Assembly: GCA_023229785.1 (NCBI GenBank)
Contig: JALNYV010000009.1
Location: 1-63,704 of the forward strand
Direction of reading: 5' to 3'
Origin: Candidatus Dojkabacteria bacterium
GTDB lineage: Bacteria > Patescibacteria > Dojkabacteria > SC72
Length of the DNA: 63,704 bases
In this document: in pieces, positions 51,052 through 59,438 of the stretch
Layout of the letters: every line of letters begins with the position of its first letter
How positions within the stretch are numbered: the first letter of the stretch is position 1
The notes under the pieces: generated by a model
Database searches by the model: none
What the model saw: the letters and a program-made list of their open reading frames with translations, nothing else
What the model was told of the DNA's origin: nothing
Program-made: the position numbers and the translations under genes

Positions 51052-51117
51052 ACCGTTCATCGACGGTATTTATTATAATAACACAACTTTTATATATCCT
51101 TAATTATTATTTTTATC

Positions 51118-51348
51118 ATGGAAGACCGACCATTCAAAAGAAGGAACACCATATCTTCTCAGTTGTCTATGTCTTCCCAGGATTTTAATAATTTAAATAA
51201 TAACAATAATCAAATTAGTTCTAGAGAATATAATGAATTGATCAATCTATTAGCATCAAGGAATAAGATAATTGAAGAGATAAGGTTTGAATGCAATGGT
51301 AAAAGTAATGTTCCTGTAAGCAAACTAAGAAGAATATTATCTGATTAA
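51118..51348 (+). CDS. Asn/Ser-rich small protein, 76 aa
   Basis: A disordered Asn/Gln start, then a helix-rich end. TTTATATAT lies 25-30 nt before the ATG, so the transcript is probably leaderless. Confidence 0.6.
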   Translation: MEDRPFKRRNTISSQLSMSSQDFNNLNNNNNQISSREYNELINLLASRNKIIEEIRFECNGKSNVPVSKLRRILSD

Positions 51349-51354
51349 AAAAGC

Positions 51355-51555
51355 ATGGAAGAATATATAGATATAGACGGCACTAGAAAAATAATATTTA
51401 AAGATGATATAGAGTTTAGAGGGTGTCTAGCGGATGCAATTTCAGGGGAAAAGAGATGGGCAACAGTGATAAAAGATTTGGTACCTTTGATGTTTAGTTT
51501 GGCTATTGCCACTACATCATTGAGTATCATAGGTAATGTTATAAATAATAAATAA
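51355..51555 (+). CDS. single-pass membrane protein, 66 aa
   Basis: A charged start, then helix VPLMFSLAIATTSLSIIGNV. Six bases after the previous stop. Confidence 0.55.
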   Translation: MEEYIDIDGTRKIIFKDDIEFRGCLADAISGEKRWATVIKDLVPLMFSLAIATTSLSIIGNVINNK

Positions 51556-51576
51556 ATAACAATTAAAAAAGATACA

Positions 51577-51996
51577 ATGGGAATATTAAAAAAAAGCATA
51601 CTTAGAGGATTAATTTTTTCATTCTATTTATTATTAATAGTAGTTGCATGGTATGTATCAACTATGAGCGCAGTGTATTCACACGAGCACGTGCATCAGA
51701 TAATTTTCAGAGATTATGGCATTGATTCATATGTTACTTATAATTACTTGTTCCCAATTAATAGTGGAAACATTGGTGAGACAGTCCCTTATAATTATAC
51801 TTTAGCGTCTGAAAGATGTAATGAGATTTGTAATCAAGAGCATAATTATAATGAGATAATTGGTTATAACTATTTATCTTTGTTGAGTGCTATTGCAATG
51901 TTCATGATGGTGGTCTTATTCATTTGGTTCACTAAACATTTGATTTCAGATTCTCCAGCAAAACAATTCATCAAGATAGAAAAAAAATATTATTAA
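51577..51996 (+). CDS. membrane protein with HExxH zinc-protease motif, 139 aa
   Basis: Two membrane helices (about 10-30 and 105-125). Between them SHEHVHQIIFRDYGID has HEHVH, an exact HExxH metal site, placed just outside helix 1. A third ligand is not obvious. Short proteins of this type look like minimal site-2-like or self-acting proteases; they may trim envelope proteins. Confidence 0.55.
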   Translation: MGILKKSILRGLIFSFYLLLIVVAWYVSTMSAVYSHEHVHQIIFRDYGIDSYVTYNYLFPINSGNIGETVPYNYTLASERCNEICNQEHNYNEIIGYNYLSLLSAIAMFMMVVLFIWFTKHLISDSPAKQFIKIEKKYY

Positions 51997-52007
51997 ATTA
52001 AAAGAAA

Positions 52008-52041
52008 GAGCGTGGATCAAATTGGTGTGTAAACCACGCTC
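52008..52041. terminator. convergent terminator hairpin
   Basis: GAGCGTGG pairs with CCACGCTC (8 bp) around 18 nt, between the last rightward gene and the first leftward gene of the right arm. Confidence 0.7.
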
Positions 52042-52064
52042 CATAATATTAATGACATGTCTAT

Positions 52065-52622
52065 TTAAAAACTTTGTTCTTGAGAACTAGACCTGTTATA
52101 GAAATATATTCCTATTGCAATCAATACTCCAATAACTATCACTATGACTGCAATCATTTGAACAGTCTTATTTGGTTTTTTAGTTATTGTTGAATTATCT
52201 GTGACATTGGTATTACTTAGATTATTTAATACTATATTTTTTACTATATCAACGTTGCTGATGGTATTATTTATTTTAGGATAAGTAGTGGTGTTGTATG
52301 CTTTAACTCTTAAAGATATAAAAGTTGCAGTGTACCCTGACGATGAACTTAATAATACTGGGAAGTCCGAACATTTAGTGACTTTAATGTTTGCAGCAGA
52401 TTTAATACGCATCTTTGCAAGATTGTTTAATACATCGGCACTTGCTTCAGTTACTAAAGCAATAGTTTTTTCTGATCCTGAATCTTGACATATCCTGAAT
52501 GTTAATGTCTTGTCTTCTCCACTATACTTGAAATCATAATTTGTAGGAGTGATTGTTAGGTTATATGATAATACTGTAGGTATCATCATTGTTATCAATA
52601 AGAATATCAATAATTTATTCAT
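52065..52622 (-). CDS. secreted, C-terminally anchored protein, 185 aa
   Basis: Signal peptide (about 1-19), beta-sandwich-like ectodomain with sequons, and a C-terminal membrane helix (VQMIAVIVIVIGVLIAIGIYF) with short tail. Virion surface or host-interaction protein. Confidence 0.65.
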   Translation of the reverse strand: MNKLLIFLLITMMIPTVLSYNLTITPTNYDFKYSGEDKTLTFRICQDSGSEKTIALVTEASADVLNNLAKMRIKSAANIKVTKCSDFPVLLSSSSGYTATFISLRVKAYNTTTYPKINNTISNVDIVKNIVLNNLSNTNVTDNSTITKKPNKTVQMIAVIVIVIGVLIAIGIYFYNRSSSQEQSF

Positions 52623-52888
52623 CTTCTGTTTGTTCTTGATTTATTAAAATCATTTCCAAATACTATTTTAGGCTGTGGTTGCGATTGCGGTCTTGAGTCT
52701 GGTTGAGGATAACTATATTTTACTAATGAGTTTACTCCACAATTGGAACAACGGGCTATTTCACTTTTAAGATAACTTTCTATTGTTACCCCTTTAGGTA
52801 TTGTTAATTCTGAGAACTCGCCACAGTTTGTGCATCGAACATTAATCCGATAAACCTTTTTCATATTGTCAAATAATGTCTTAGCCAT
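52619..52888 (-). CDS. zinc-ribbon protein, 89 aa
   Basis: CTNCGEF and CSNCGV pairs form a zinc ribbon (about 18-50), then a Pro/Gln/Ser linker and basic end. Overlaps neighbours by 4 and 1 nt. Confidence 0.6.
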   Translation of the reverse strand: MAKTLFDNMKKVYRINVRCTNCGEFSELTIPKGVTIESYLKSEIARCSNCGVNSLVKYSYPQPDSRPQSQPQPKIVFGNDFNKSRTNRR

Positions 52889-53073
52889 TATTCTTTTGTA
52901 TCCTCTTTTTTAGACATTTCTTCCATGACGATATCAAGATCAGGCCTTAATCTTAGTTTATCTATTAGTCTTTGATATCCTTCTATTATTTCATAATAGG
53001 ATTTTCGGTATTTGACCTTATCCATCATCAACCTTTTTAGTTGTTTGTCTTCAATCTGTATTGTGCTTGACAT
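52888..53073 (-). CDS. small helical protein, 61 aa
   Basis: Two charged helices; ATG after GAGGTGAT. It lies below the palindromic operator at 53082. Confidence 0.55.
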   Translation of the reverse strand: MSSTIQIEDKQLKRLMMDKVKYRKSYYEIIEGYQRLIDKLRLRPDLDIVMEEMSKKEDTKE

Positions 53074-53081
53074 GTATCACC

Positions 53082-53097
53082 TCTATATTAATATAGA
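53082..53097. promoter_or_regulatory. 16-bp perfect palindrome
   Basis: TCTATATTAATATAGA, just after a TTTATAAAG TATA box and before the ribosome site of the 61-aa gene. Operator candidate. Confidence 0.55.
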
Positions 53098-53139
53098 AAT
53101 ATACTTTATAAAATTAATTATGCTGTAATTATAAGTTTT

Positions 53140-53376
53140 CTATTCACTTTCGTACAGTTTTTTAAGGAATACTCCAATCATATAGAAGACAATGACTAGA
53201 CTGAATATGATTGTGATTGTCATATCTGCATAAAAACTATACATCCATGAACCTAGTATCAGTACTATAAAAGGAATTTTTAATATCCAACTGGTTATTA
53301 TCATCCATCGGGTACTTTTTTTATCCTTTTCAATAAGTTCTTTAGCAGCGTTTATATTTTTATCTTCATTTTCCAT
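53140..53376 (-). CDS. small membrane protein, two segments, 78 aa
   Basis: Charged start with MIITSWILKIPFIVLILGSW and TIIFSLVIVFYMIGVFLK helices. Confidence 0.6.
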   Translation of the reverse strand: MENEDKNINAAKELIEKDKKSTRWMIITSWILKIPFIVLILGSWMYSFYADMTITIIFSLVIVFYMIGVFLKKLYESE

Positions 53377-53543
53377 GCTTTAGCCTTTTCCTTTTTCAAT
53401 CCAGTGAACTTGTATTCAAACTCTTTCATTAGTATACAAACATAATGCTCATTAAAATCATCTAGAAGTTTCTGTACATCTTTCAATGCCTGGACATAAG
53501 ATTCTTTTTCTTTTTTGGTTATCTTTTTTTCTTTAGCCATCAT
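53352..53543 (-). CDS. small lysine-rich coil, 63 aa
   Basis: One long charged helix. Start 53543 overlaps the previous stop as ATGA and follows GGAGAG; the frame opens at 53552. Confidence 0.55.
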   Translation of the reverse strand: MMAKEKKITKKEKESYVQALKDVQKLLDDFNEHYVCILMKEFEYKFTGLKKEKAKAWKMKIKI

Positions 53544-53854
53544 GCTCTCCATAGAGGTTTTAGTTTTTTATAACTTTTATTCTTGTAAGGTTCAATCCTT
53601 TCCTTATCAACTACTGGAGAAAACTTTTCATCTATAATCTTGGTCCATTTCTTAGCAGCCTTCCATCCTCTCTTGATCATCATCTTATTAACACTTTTCT
53701 CTTCTTTCGCTTGTAGAATTATCTGTTTTGCTAATTTGGTTTCGCATTTTATACAAAGGTTCAATTCTGCTCCTATCAAATCATAACTATATCCTCCATC
53801 AGTCTCATTTTCCTTCCTGAAATGAATACAGTATATTTGTTTTATTTTTTCCAT
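53540..53854 (-). CDS. cysteine/histidine-containing basic protein, 104 aa
   Basis: YCIHFRK, then LCIKCETK: C-x-H and C-x2-C may bind zinc (about 8-38). The rest is basic helix. Unknown. Confidence 0.55.
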   Translation of the reverse strand: MEKIKQIYCIHFRKENETDGGYSYDLIGAELNLCIKCETKLAKQIILQAKEEKSVNKMMIKRGWKAAKKWTKIIDEKFSPVVDKERIEPYKNKSYKKLKPLWRA

Positions 53855-53878
53855 TATAGTTCTATGCTTCTAGAGTAT

Positions 53879-54055
53879 TTAAATATTATTTAATGGTATA
53901 GAATAGTTTTTCAATACCAGATAATTATCAAACACTAATTGAACATTAGTATCTCCAATACCTTCGATATGTACTTCAAACCCTTTTGTTTGAAGTAATG
54001 ATATCATGTTTATCAATTGCACCAATGTTGTTTTTTTATTATTTATCACGCTCAT
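53879..54055 (-). CDS. small alpha/beta protein, 58 aa
   Basis: MSVINNKKTTLVQLINMISL and a strand pair with GFEVHIEGIGDTNVQLVFD. ATG 54055 follows AAGGAAT; the frame opens at 54070. Its leader carries the G-poor repeats. Confidence 0.55.
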   Translation of the reverse strand: MSVINNKKTTLVQLINMISLLQTKGFEVHIEGIGDTNVQLVFDNYLVLKNYSIPLNNI

Positions 54056-54059
54056 TTTT

Positions 54060-54140
54060 ATTCCTTGCATTGCATAACCTCACTCAACCAAACTAAACAC
54101 GACACCACACCACACTACTTTACATCACATTACTGGACAT
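54060..54140. repeat. G-poor leader repeats before the 58-aa gene
   Basis: CTTGCATTGCATAACCTCACTC and CACCACACCACACTACTTTACATCACATTACTG words; same family as at 7.2, 17.4, 17.8 and 56.1 kb. Confidence 0.55.
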
Positions 54141-54472
54141 TATGGATAATAATTATCTAAATCACTGCAATTTATAAGGTTACCGTTTAGATAACAAGTA
54201 GATGTAGATACTGAGGTTACATTGACTATCGAATTAGATATTATATGTTCTGAACCTTCTTTTATTGTGAACGTGCACCATAGAAGGTTACACTCAACCC
54301 GGTCTGAATAGAAATATGCTATCAATAATAATGATATTTCAAACGTTGAAGATATGAAAACAAATACTAATATGTATATCACTAATCTATTACTGAAACT
54401 TCTTTCATCGTTTAGTTCTTCTTTCAACGTCTCTGTTTCTTTTTCCGTTCCCATGAATTCATTAAACCCCAT
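54140..54472 (-). CDS. single-pass membrane protein with Cys-rich ectodomain, 110 aa
   Basis: Coiled N-terminus, helix VIYILVFVFISSTFEISLLLI, outer part with cysteines (NLLWCTF, TCYLNGNLINC) and sequons. Confidence 0.6.
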   Translation of the reverse strand: MGFNEFMGTEKETETLKEELNDERSFSNRLVIYILVFVFISSTFEISLLLIAYFYSDRVECNLLWCTFTIKEGSEHIISNSIVNVTSVSTSTCYLNGNLINCSDLDNYYP

Positions 54473-54648
54473 ATACCATTTACTATTAAAGATAAACTTG
54501 TAAGTAATAACACTATTATCAAAATTTCTGCTGTAAGATTCTTTTGGAATATATCTGTTATAGAAATATAAAAGTATATCATTAGTCCTAATACTCCTAA
54601 GACTAAGAACATTGTGCTTAAAACTTTCTGTTGATTATCTATTTCCAT
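54424..54648 (-). CDS. membrane protein, two segments, 74 aa
   Basis: STMFLVLGVLGLMIYFYISI and AEILIIVLLLTSLSLIVNGI helices, basic end. Overlaps neighbours. Confidence 0.6.
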   Translation of the reverse strand: MEIDNQQKVLSTMFLVLGVLGLMIYFYISITDIFQKNLTAEILIIVLLLTSLSLIVNGIWGLMNSWERKKKQRR

Positions 54649-55403
54649 TCTTTAATCTTATCTTCAATATGGTTGCTTAATTTTTTGAGTTTAAGTATAA
54701 GTTCAGGTATCTTATTCTCCGGAAAATTTTCTTTTTTAGATTCTAATAAGATGTTCATCCTTTCTATTGTATCACTGATGCTTCGGTAAGCAGAATCTTG
54801 TCTTGAGAATCCTTTCTCGACTGATATCTTTAACCGTTCTTTCTTTATCTTGCCCTTATTAGGAAGATCAATCCTTTTTATCTGGTAAGTAGAAAGGTTA
54901 TCTTTGACAACAGTGTCAACTATCTCTTCTCGCATATCCTTATTTATTGTCAAACATATCTGTGCTGCTTTGAATGCAGACAATTCTCCACTGTTTATTT
55001 TCTTCCATATCTTTTTACTGGCCCTTTCCAATGACATTATTCTTCTGCAGGTTTCATATGGTATATCAAAATGGACAGCCATTGCAGCAATGCTATAATG
55101 AGCCCCGTATATTTTCTTGCCAAGTTTATGCGCCTTGGATAATATATAATATTTTTTCAATGTCTCATCTGTATCAATCTTATAAAATTGTTTCTTTAGA
55201 GATTCATATTCCTTAAGGAGTATATCACGCGGAGATTTATTGATTGTATCAGGTTCAGGTTTCAATGATGTTGATTCAGTCAATTTTATCAAACGCCTTT
55301 TCTGTTCTTTTTGTTTATCCCTCTTTTCCTTTATATTTTTATACATCTCTTCCATTCTTTTATTATAAGTTTCCTGTGCATTTTTCTTTACATCTATCAT
55401 CAT
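54639..55403 (-). CDS. ParB-HTH-like DNA-binding protein, 254 aa
   Basis: Charged coil (1-60), then about 90-170 a helix-turn-helix region, YSIAAMAVHFDIPYETCRRIMS, followed by KKINSGELSAFKAAQICLTI, as in the KorB/ParB central domain. No ParB catalytic N-domain is present. It overlaps the Cas4-like gene by 4 nt. Likely a partition-type or regulatory protein. Confidence 0.6.
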   Translation of the reverse strand: MMIDVKKNAQETYNKRMEEMYKNIKEKRDKQKEQKRRLIKLTESTSLKPEPDTINKSPRDILLKEYESLKKQFYKIDTDETLKKYYILSKAHKLGKKIYGAHYSIAAMAVHFDIPYETCRRIMSLERASKKIWKKINSGELSAFKAAQICLTINKDMREEIVDTVVKDNLSTYQIKRIDLPNKGKIKKERLKISVEKGFSRQDSAYRSISDTIERMNILLESKKENFPENKIPELILKLKKLSNHIEDKIKEWK

Positions 55404-56083
55404 TCATCAATCTCCTTATCAATTCCTGTTGGTACATCTTTCTTGAACGTTCCACGCACTCCGCAGGCTTCGCAACCCCATTGTCCACCATCACATTGAG
55501 GCGGGATTAAGTCTTTACCAACTTGTTCTATCATGAAGTATTCAATGTCTTTTATTAATTTTTCGCATAGTGCTTTATCATATATCATTTCTACTTCTTC
55601 AACATATGCTTTATTTTTTGAAACAAATAACAGATAACCTCTATTGATATTGAAAAAATGCAAGTATAATTGGACTTGGTGAATATAATGTCCTATTTCA
55701 GAATAGTCACCGTCCTGTACTTTATTGAACGTCCAGTCTGAAGCAGACTTTATATCTACAATGATCTTTTCATTCAATGCATTATGGAATAAGATAAGGT
55801 CTGTCCTTCCAGAGATATATAAGTGTTCAGGTATCATCACTTCTGCAGCGATGACTCTTACGCCAGCACTATCACCCTTTTCAAAGAATTCTCTGACAGT
55901 CTGTCTATGGAACGCGTCTCCAATATCAAATATCCTTTGCATTCGTGCATCATATTCTTGTTTGTATAAACCTTTGATCTCCATGTACTTTTTTCTCCAG
56001 CAAGAGCCTACACTATTTATTGAAAATTTTCCGCTTGAATAATGCGGTCTTCTCGTCTCATTAAGCACTTCTTTTATCACCAT
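55400..56083 (-). CDS. Cas4-like RecB-family nuclease, 227 aa
   Basis: N-terminal GSCWRKKYMEIKG gives the first iron-sulfur-type cysteine. Then come GDAFHRQTVREFF (RecB His), SGRTDLILF (catalytic D), KIIVDIKSAS (D-x-K) and HQVQLYLHFFN (QxxxY). The C-terminal three-cysteine cluster is CDGGQWGCEACG. Four cysteines framing a RecB nuclease is the Cas4/AddB pattern. It processes DNA ends; with the cas1 at 16.1 kb it could supply the spacer-trimming activity, but Cas4-like nucleases also serve viral recombination. Start 56083 (MVIKEVLNE); the frame opens at 56122 within a repeat leader. Confidence 0.75.
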   Translation of the reverse strand: MVIKEVLNETRRPHYSSGKFSINSVGSCWRKKYMEIKGLYKQEYDARMQRIFDIGDAFHRQTVREFFEKGDSAGVRVIAAEVMIPEHLYISGRTDLILFHNALNEKIIVDIKSASDWTFNKVQDGDYSEIGHYIHQVQLYLHFFNINRGYLLFVSKNKAYVEEVEMIYDKALCEKLIKDIEYFMIEQVGKDLIPPQCDGGQWGCEACGVRGTFKKDVPTGIDKEIDE

Positions 56084-56099
56084 TTTAAATTTTAATCCT

Positions 56100-56170
56100 C
56101 GCTTTACCTTGCATTGCAACACAACACTCTACATTACAACACTCTACATTACAACACTCTACAGCACTCG
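56100..56170. repeat. G-poor tandem repeats before the Cas4-like gene
   Basis: CAACACTCTACATTA repeated nearly three times with 15-bp period (about 56118-56162). On the coding strand TGTAATGTAGAGTGT. Regulatory leader candidate. Confidence 0.7.
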
Positions 56171-56181
56171 ACTAAATATGA

Positions 56182-56541
56182 TTATGATAATACTTCTATC
56201 TTAGTTATTATGACTTGTTTGATATTATCCGAACCTGTAGAACATAACCATCCTCTACCAATATACTCGGCATAATAAACTTTTACTTTCTTATTATCAA
56301 TCTGTGCTTGTGTTAGTATGCTTGTAAGATTATCATTGTCATAACAGTACATTGTTGTATGGTCATCTTTTAACCATATTTTATTCCATCCAGAAAAGTC
56401 TCCATGTTCGATGGTATAAATATAATCTGTAGAATTTCCTGTCTGTTTCACCATCCCGTATAATGTATAGGCTAAGAAACCTAAGACTAATATTATTATT
56501 AAGAATATTATGAAACCAAAAAACCCTTTTTTATTTATCAT
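56182..56541 (-). CDS. signal-anchored small protein, 119 aa
   Basis: Anchor helix (GFIIFLIIILVLGFLAYTLY), then a soluble beta domain with two cysteines. Four bases after the stomatin-like gene. Confidence 0.55.
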   Translation of the reverse strand: MINKKGFFGFIIFLIIILVLGFLAYTLYGMVKQTGNSTDYIYTIEHGDFSGWNKIWLKDDHTTMYCYDNDNLTSILTQAQIDNKKVKVYYAEYIGRGWLCSTGSDNIKQVIITKIEVLS

Positions 56542-56545
56542 TGTT

Positions 56546-57397
56546 TTATTTTGCAGCAGGAGTTATGTCTAAAAACGGTGTGACTCCGTTTCCGTTCATC
56601 ATATAAGTTGGCAGTTTTCCGTCCCACTTGCTTATTGCTTGTAATTGAACATAATCTTTTCCACCTTGCGAATTTATTGCGCTTGCTTGGATTGCGATTG
56701 CATCTGCTTCTCCTTTAGCCTGAGCAACTCTTTGTTCTGCTTCATACTTGATTTGTTCAAGTTTATTCTTTGCAGCCAAAGCGTTCTGTTCTGCAGTTAC
56801 TTTATTTTCCACAGCGGCAGAGAATATTGGACTATACTTAAAATCTACAATAGAAATACTTTCAATAACTATTCCTCTTGGTGCTAATTTTTCTCTTAAC
56901 AGGTTCTCCATCTTAGTTCTTACTTCTTCTCTTTTCTTTACTAAATCTGCAGCAACATACTGTGCTGTGGAAGCCTTGTTACTTTCTTGTTCTAATGGGA
57001 AAATTATTTTTTCTGCATAGTTTGTTCCAATACCACGATAAACTTCTACGGCACTGTCTGGTGACAGATGGTAGTTAATTGCAATTTTAGTGAACACGTC
57101 TTGAAGGTCTGAACTTGCTGCGCTCAGGTCTGATTCATATTTTTGGGTTCTTGTATCCATCTTTACAACTGATTGAACTAATGGTACTTTAAAATTAAGA
57201 CCTTCACCTGTAGCGACAGGGCTTGGTTTTCCCAAGGTTAATACAACTCCCCTATAACCTGCAGGAATAGTATAAAATGTTCCGAATAATAATATTAAGA
57301 TAAACACGCCGATTATTAAAAATATAACAAATCTGATTACCATCTTAACTTCGCGTGGGAATCTTTCAGGTCTTGAAATATCTTCAGGCATTGGCAT
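56546..57397 (-). CDS. stomatin/prohibitin-like (SPFH) membrane protein, 283 aa
   Basis: N-terminal helix (about 18-42), SPFH domain (about 45-200: TIPAGYRGVVLTLGKPSPVATGEGLNFKVPLVQSV), then the typical Ala/Glu/Gln coiled coil (AEQNALAAKNKLEQIKYEAE). It forms ring scaffolds on membranes and controls proteases in cells. Start 57397 (MPMPEDIS) has AGAGG 6 nt upstream; the longer frame overlaps parB by 86 nt. A cellular-type gene that may stabilise envelope assembly. Confidence 0.85.
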   Translation of the reverse strand: MPMPEDISRPERFPREVKMVIRFVIFLIIGVFILILLFGTFYTIPAGYRGVVLTLGKPSPVATGEGLNFKVPLVQSVVKMDTRTQKYESDLSAASSDLQDVFTKIAINYHLSPDSAVEVYRGIGTNYAEKIIFPLEQESNKASTAQYVAADLVKKREEVRTKMENLLREKLAPRGIVIESISIVDFKYSPIFSAAVENKVTAEQNALAAKNKLEQIKYEAEQRVAQAKGEADAIAIQASAINSQGGKDYVQLQAISKWDGKLPTYMMNGNGVTPFLDITPAAK

Positions 57398-58253
57398 CTT
57401 CATCCTCTTCGTTTTTAAAATATAATAGATTAGGGTACTTTTCAGCAACAATCTTATTAACAAGTTCATTCTGATTATTAGTCTTTTCTTTCTTCATTAC
57501 GCTGCCTAATTCTGTCCTTAAAGCAAATAGATTAACTCTCATGATTTTGTATAGTTTATATTGTTTCAATACCTTTCTGAAAGGGATTCCGAACATATAC
57601 ATCCAACCAATCAAATTAAGTTCACTGATAGTTATTTTATCATTAGCAGTTTTCGTTAATAATAGTTTCATTTCAGTATCATTGATCTTTTTGAATGATG
57701 TACTGAAGTTTAAGATAGTGGTCACAATATTTTCTGGAAGGTCACCATATTTTCTTTCAGCAGAACTTACTTCATGGACTACATTCTTTCTGAACTCTGG
57801 TGGTAGCCTTTTGAATATATTAACACAATTCTTTATCCGACTATGACTTACTCCAATCTTTGTTGCTAATTCTGCAACACTTAGTTTGAATGAAGAGTCC
57901 TTTAACATTAAATCACATTGTCTTCCTATCTCAATAGAAGTGATATCTTTTCTTTGCATGTTTTCCATAAGGTTAAGTATCAATAATTGTTTGTCATCTA
58001 TACCTTCTATGTATCTGACTGGGACTTCATTCAAGCCTAATTTTAATGAAGCACCTAATCTTCGGTTACCACAGATTACATGCTTATCTTCTGATCTTAC
58101 AGAGATAGGTTGTAAAACACCATTTTGTTTAATACTTTCCATTAACTCGCTTAGATTTTCATCAATCCTGAACCTGCTGTTTTTATCAATCACCAATTTT
58201 GTAGGGTTTTCCCAGATAATCGTTTCATTTTTATTATACTTTTTTTCTTTCAT
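57384..58253 (-). CDS. parB: ParB/Spo0J-type protein, 289 aa
   Basis: N-terminal ParB domain: LMESIKQNGVLQPISVR, then HVICGNRRLGASLKLGL (the GxRRxxA-type CTP/DNA motif) and VRYIEGIDDKQLLILNLMENMQRKDIT. A central HTH follows (VAELATKIGVSHSRIKNCV). It binds a partition site and spreads, so it should act in segregation or transcription. Start 58253 (MKEKKYNK) suits the TATA box at 58279-58286 for a leaderless message; the frame opens at 58277. Confidence 0.85.
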   Translation of the reverse strand: MKEKKYNKNETIIWENPTKLVIDKNSRFRIDENLSELMESIKQNGVLQPISVRSEDKHVICGNRRLGASLKLGLNEVPVRYIEGIDDKQLLILNLMENMQRKDITSIEIGRQCDLMLKDSSFKLSVAELATKIGVSHSRIKNCVNIFKRLPPEFRKNVVHEVSSAERKYGDLPENIVTTILNFSTSFKKINDTEMKLLLTKTANDKITISELNLIGWMYMFGIPFRKVLKQYKLYKIMRVNLFALRTELGSVMKKEKTNNQNELVNKIVAEKYPNLLYFKNEEDEDANA

Positions 58254-58289
58254 AATAGAACTATAGAAATATATCATTTATAAATCTTA

Positions 58290-59438
58290 TTATAATGCAG
58301 TAACATTGTTGTTTAGGATCCTTTTTATTTTTCCTTTATTGAACTTATTACGTTTTAACGTTGCTAATCTTTTAATATCTGGGAAATTTAATAATCTTTT
58401 AAACTCTTTTCCATCCTTACCAAAATAATATTCAAACTCTTCTATAGACTTGCTTGAAATCTGACCATAAGGATATGGATTGATTTTATGGACAGCATCT
58501 ACTTCTTGTTTTGTCCAGTGTTTTCCTACATGGTCCATACGATTGATTTGGTCAAGTGGTGCATATCTCATCAATACTGCGGCTCCTCCAGATTTACACG
58601 TCAATAGCGAAGTTATTTTTAAACGGTAATAGAAATCTTCAATAGTATCCATCCAATTGTATAATACATCTACTCTAAAATCTCTGAACTTATATTTTTT
58701 TGCAAGTGTGATTGCATTTTGGAAATGTTTATCTTGCCCCATATGGTCGAATGAAAATCGTAATGGTATTATTGGTAATCCTTGTAATATTTTTGCTTTA
58801 TCTTCTGTAAATAATCTTGCATCAAGGCTTTGATTAAAATCTATCTGAGTGACTTCACCTTTGCTTACTAACTTTTTTAATATTTTTACATCTCCTAGCC
58901 AATCTTTTTTATCTTTGGCTAGCCAATTATTGTCGATGAATATTATCTTCTTGAACTTAGGATTGATATCTTGAGGCCAATTATCTCTATGACATATTTT
59001 TCCTTCTAATTGTGGAACCACACAGAAATTACAACTTCTTATACATCCGCGTGATGTAAATGATAATGAATAATCAATATCTGGGAACAAAGTATAATCT
59101 GGAGGGAATTGTTCTGCTTCAAGAAGAAGACCGTGATGTATCTTAACACCTTCATTAAAAAATAAATCAGGCCTTGTTGATGCTAATATTCCTCCAATCC
59201 AGGTATCTGCATTTGGATATTTAGATATATAATAACGAACAGTCTTTATTGTCTCATTGAATTCATATGTGAACAGGCTAGTAATATAGATTTTATCCGG
59301 TTGAAAACTACCTATGCTACCTAAACCTTTCGTGAAAATTACAGTATCTCCGCGCGCTTTATGCATAGAACTAATCCTCATCAATCCGAGAGGTTTGAAT
59401 TTAGTCTCGTAGTTTGGTTCAACTAATAGGATGTTCAT
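58290..59438 (-). CDS. radical SAM enzyme, 382 aa
   Basis: Reduced B12-binding-like N-terminal domain (NILLVEPNYETKFKPLGLMR), then SRGCIRSCNFCVVP with the CxxxCxxC cluster that holds the [4Fe-4S] and SAM (about residues 130-145). A TIM-barrel part follows with IIFIDNNWLAK and IDFNQSLDARLF. It probably modifies DNA, RNA or a protein by radical chemistry; the substrate is unknown. It overlaps the ParB-fold gene upstream by 20 nt, so they probably work together. Confidence 0.85.
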   Translation of the reverse strand: MNILLVEPNYETKFKPLGLMRISSMHKARGDTVIFTKGLGSIGSFQPDKIYITSLFTYEFNETIKTVRYYISKYPNADTWIGGILASTRPDLFFNEGVKIHHGLLLEAEQFPPDYTLFPDIDYSLSFTSRGCIRSCNFCVVPQLEGKICHRDNWPQDINPKFKKIIFIDNNWLAKDKKDWLGDVKILKKLVSKGEVTQIDFNQSLDARLFTEDKAKILQGLPIIPLRFSFDHMGQDKHFQNAITLAKKYKFRDFRVDVLYNWMDTIEDFYYRLKITSLLTCKSGGAAVLMRYAPLDQINRMDHVGKHWTKQEVDAVHKINPYPYGQISSKSIEEFEYYFGKDGKEFKRLLNFPDIKRLATLKRNKFNKGKIKRILNNNVTAL

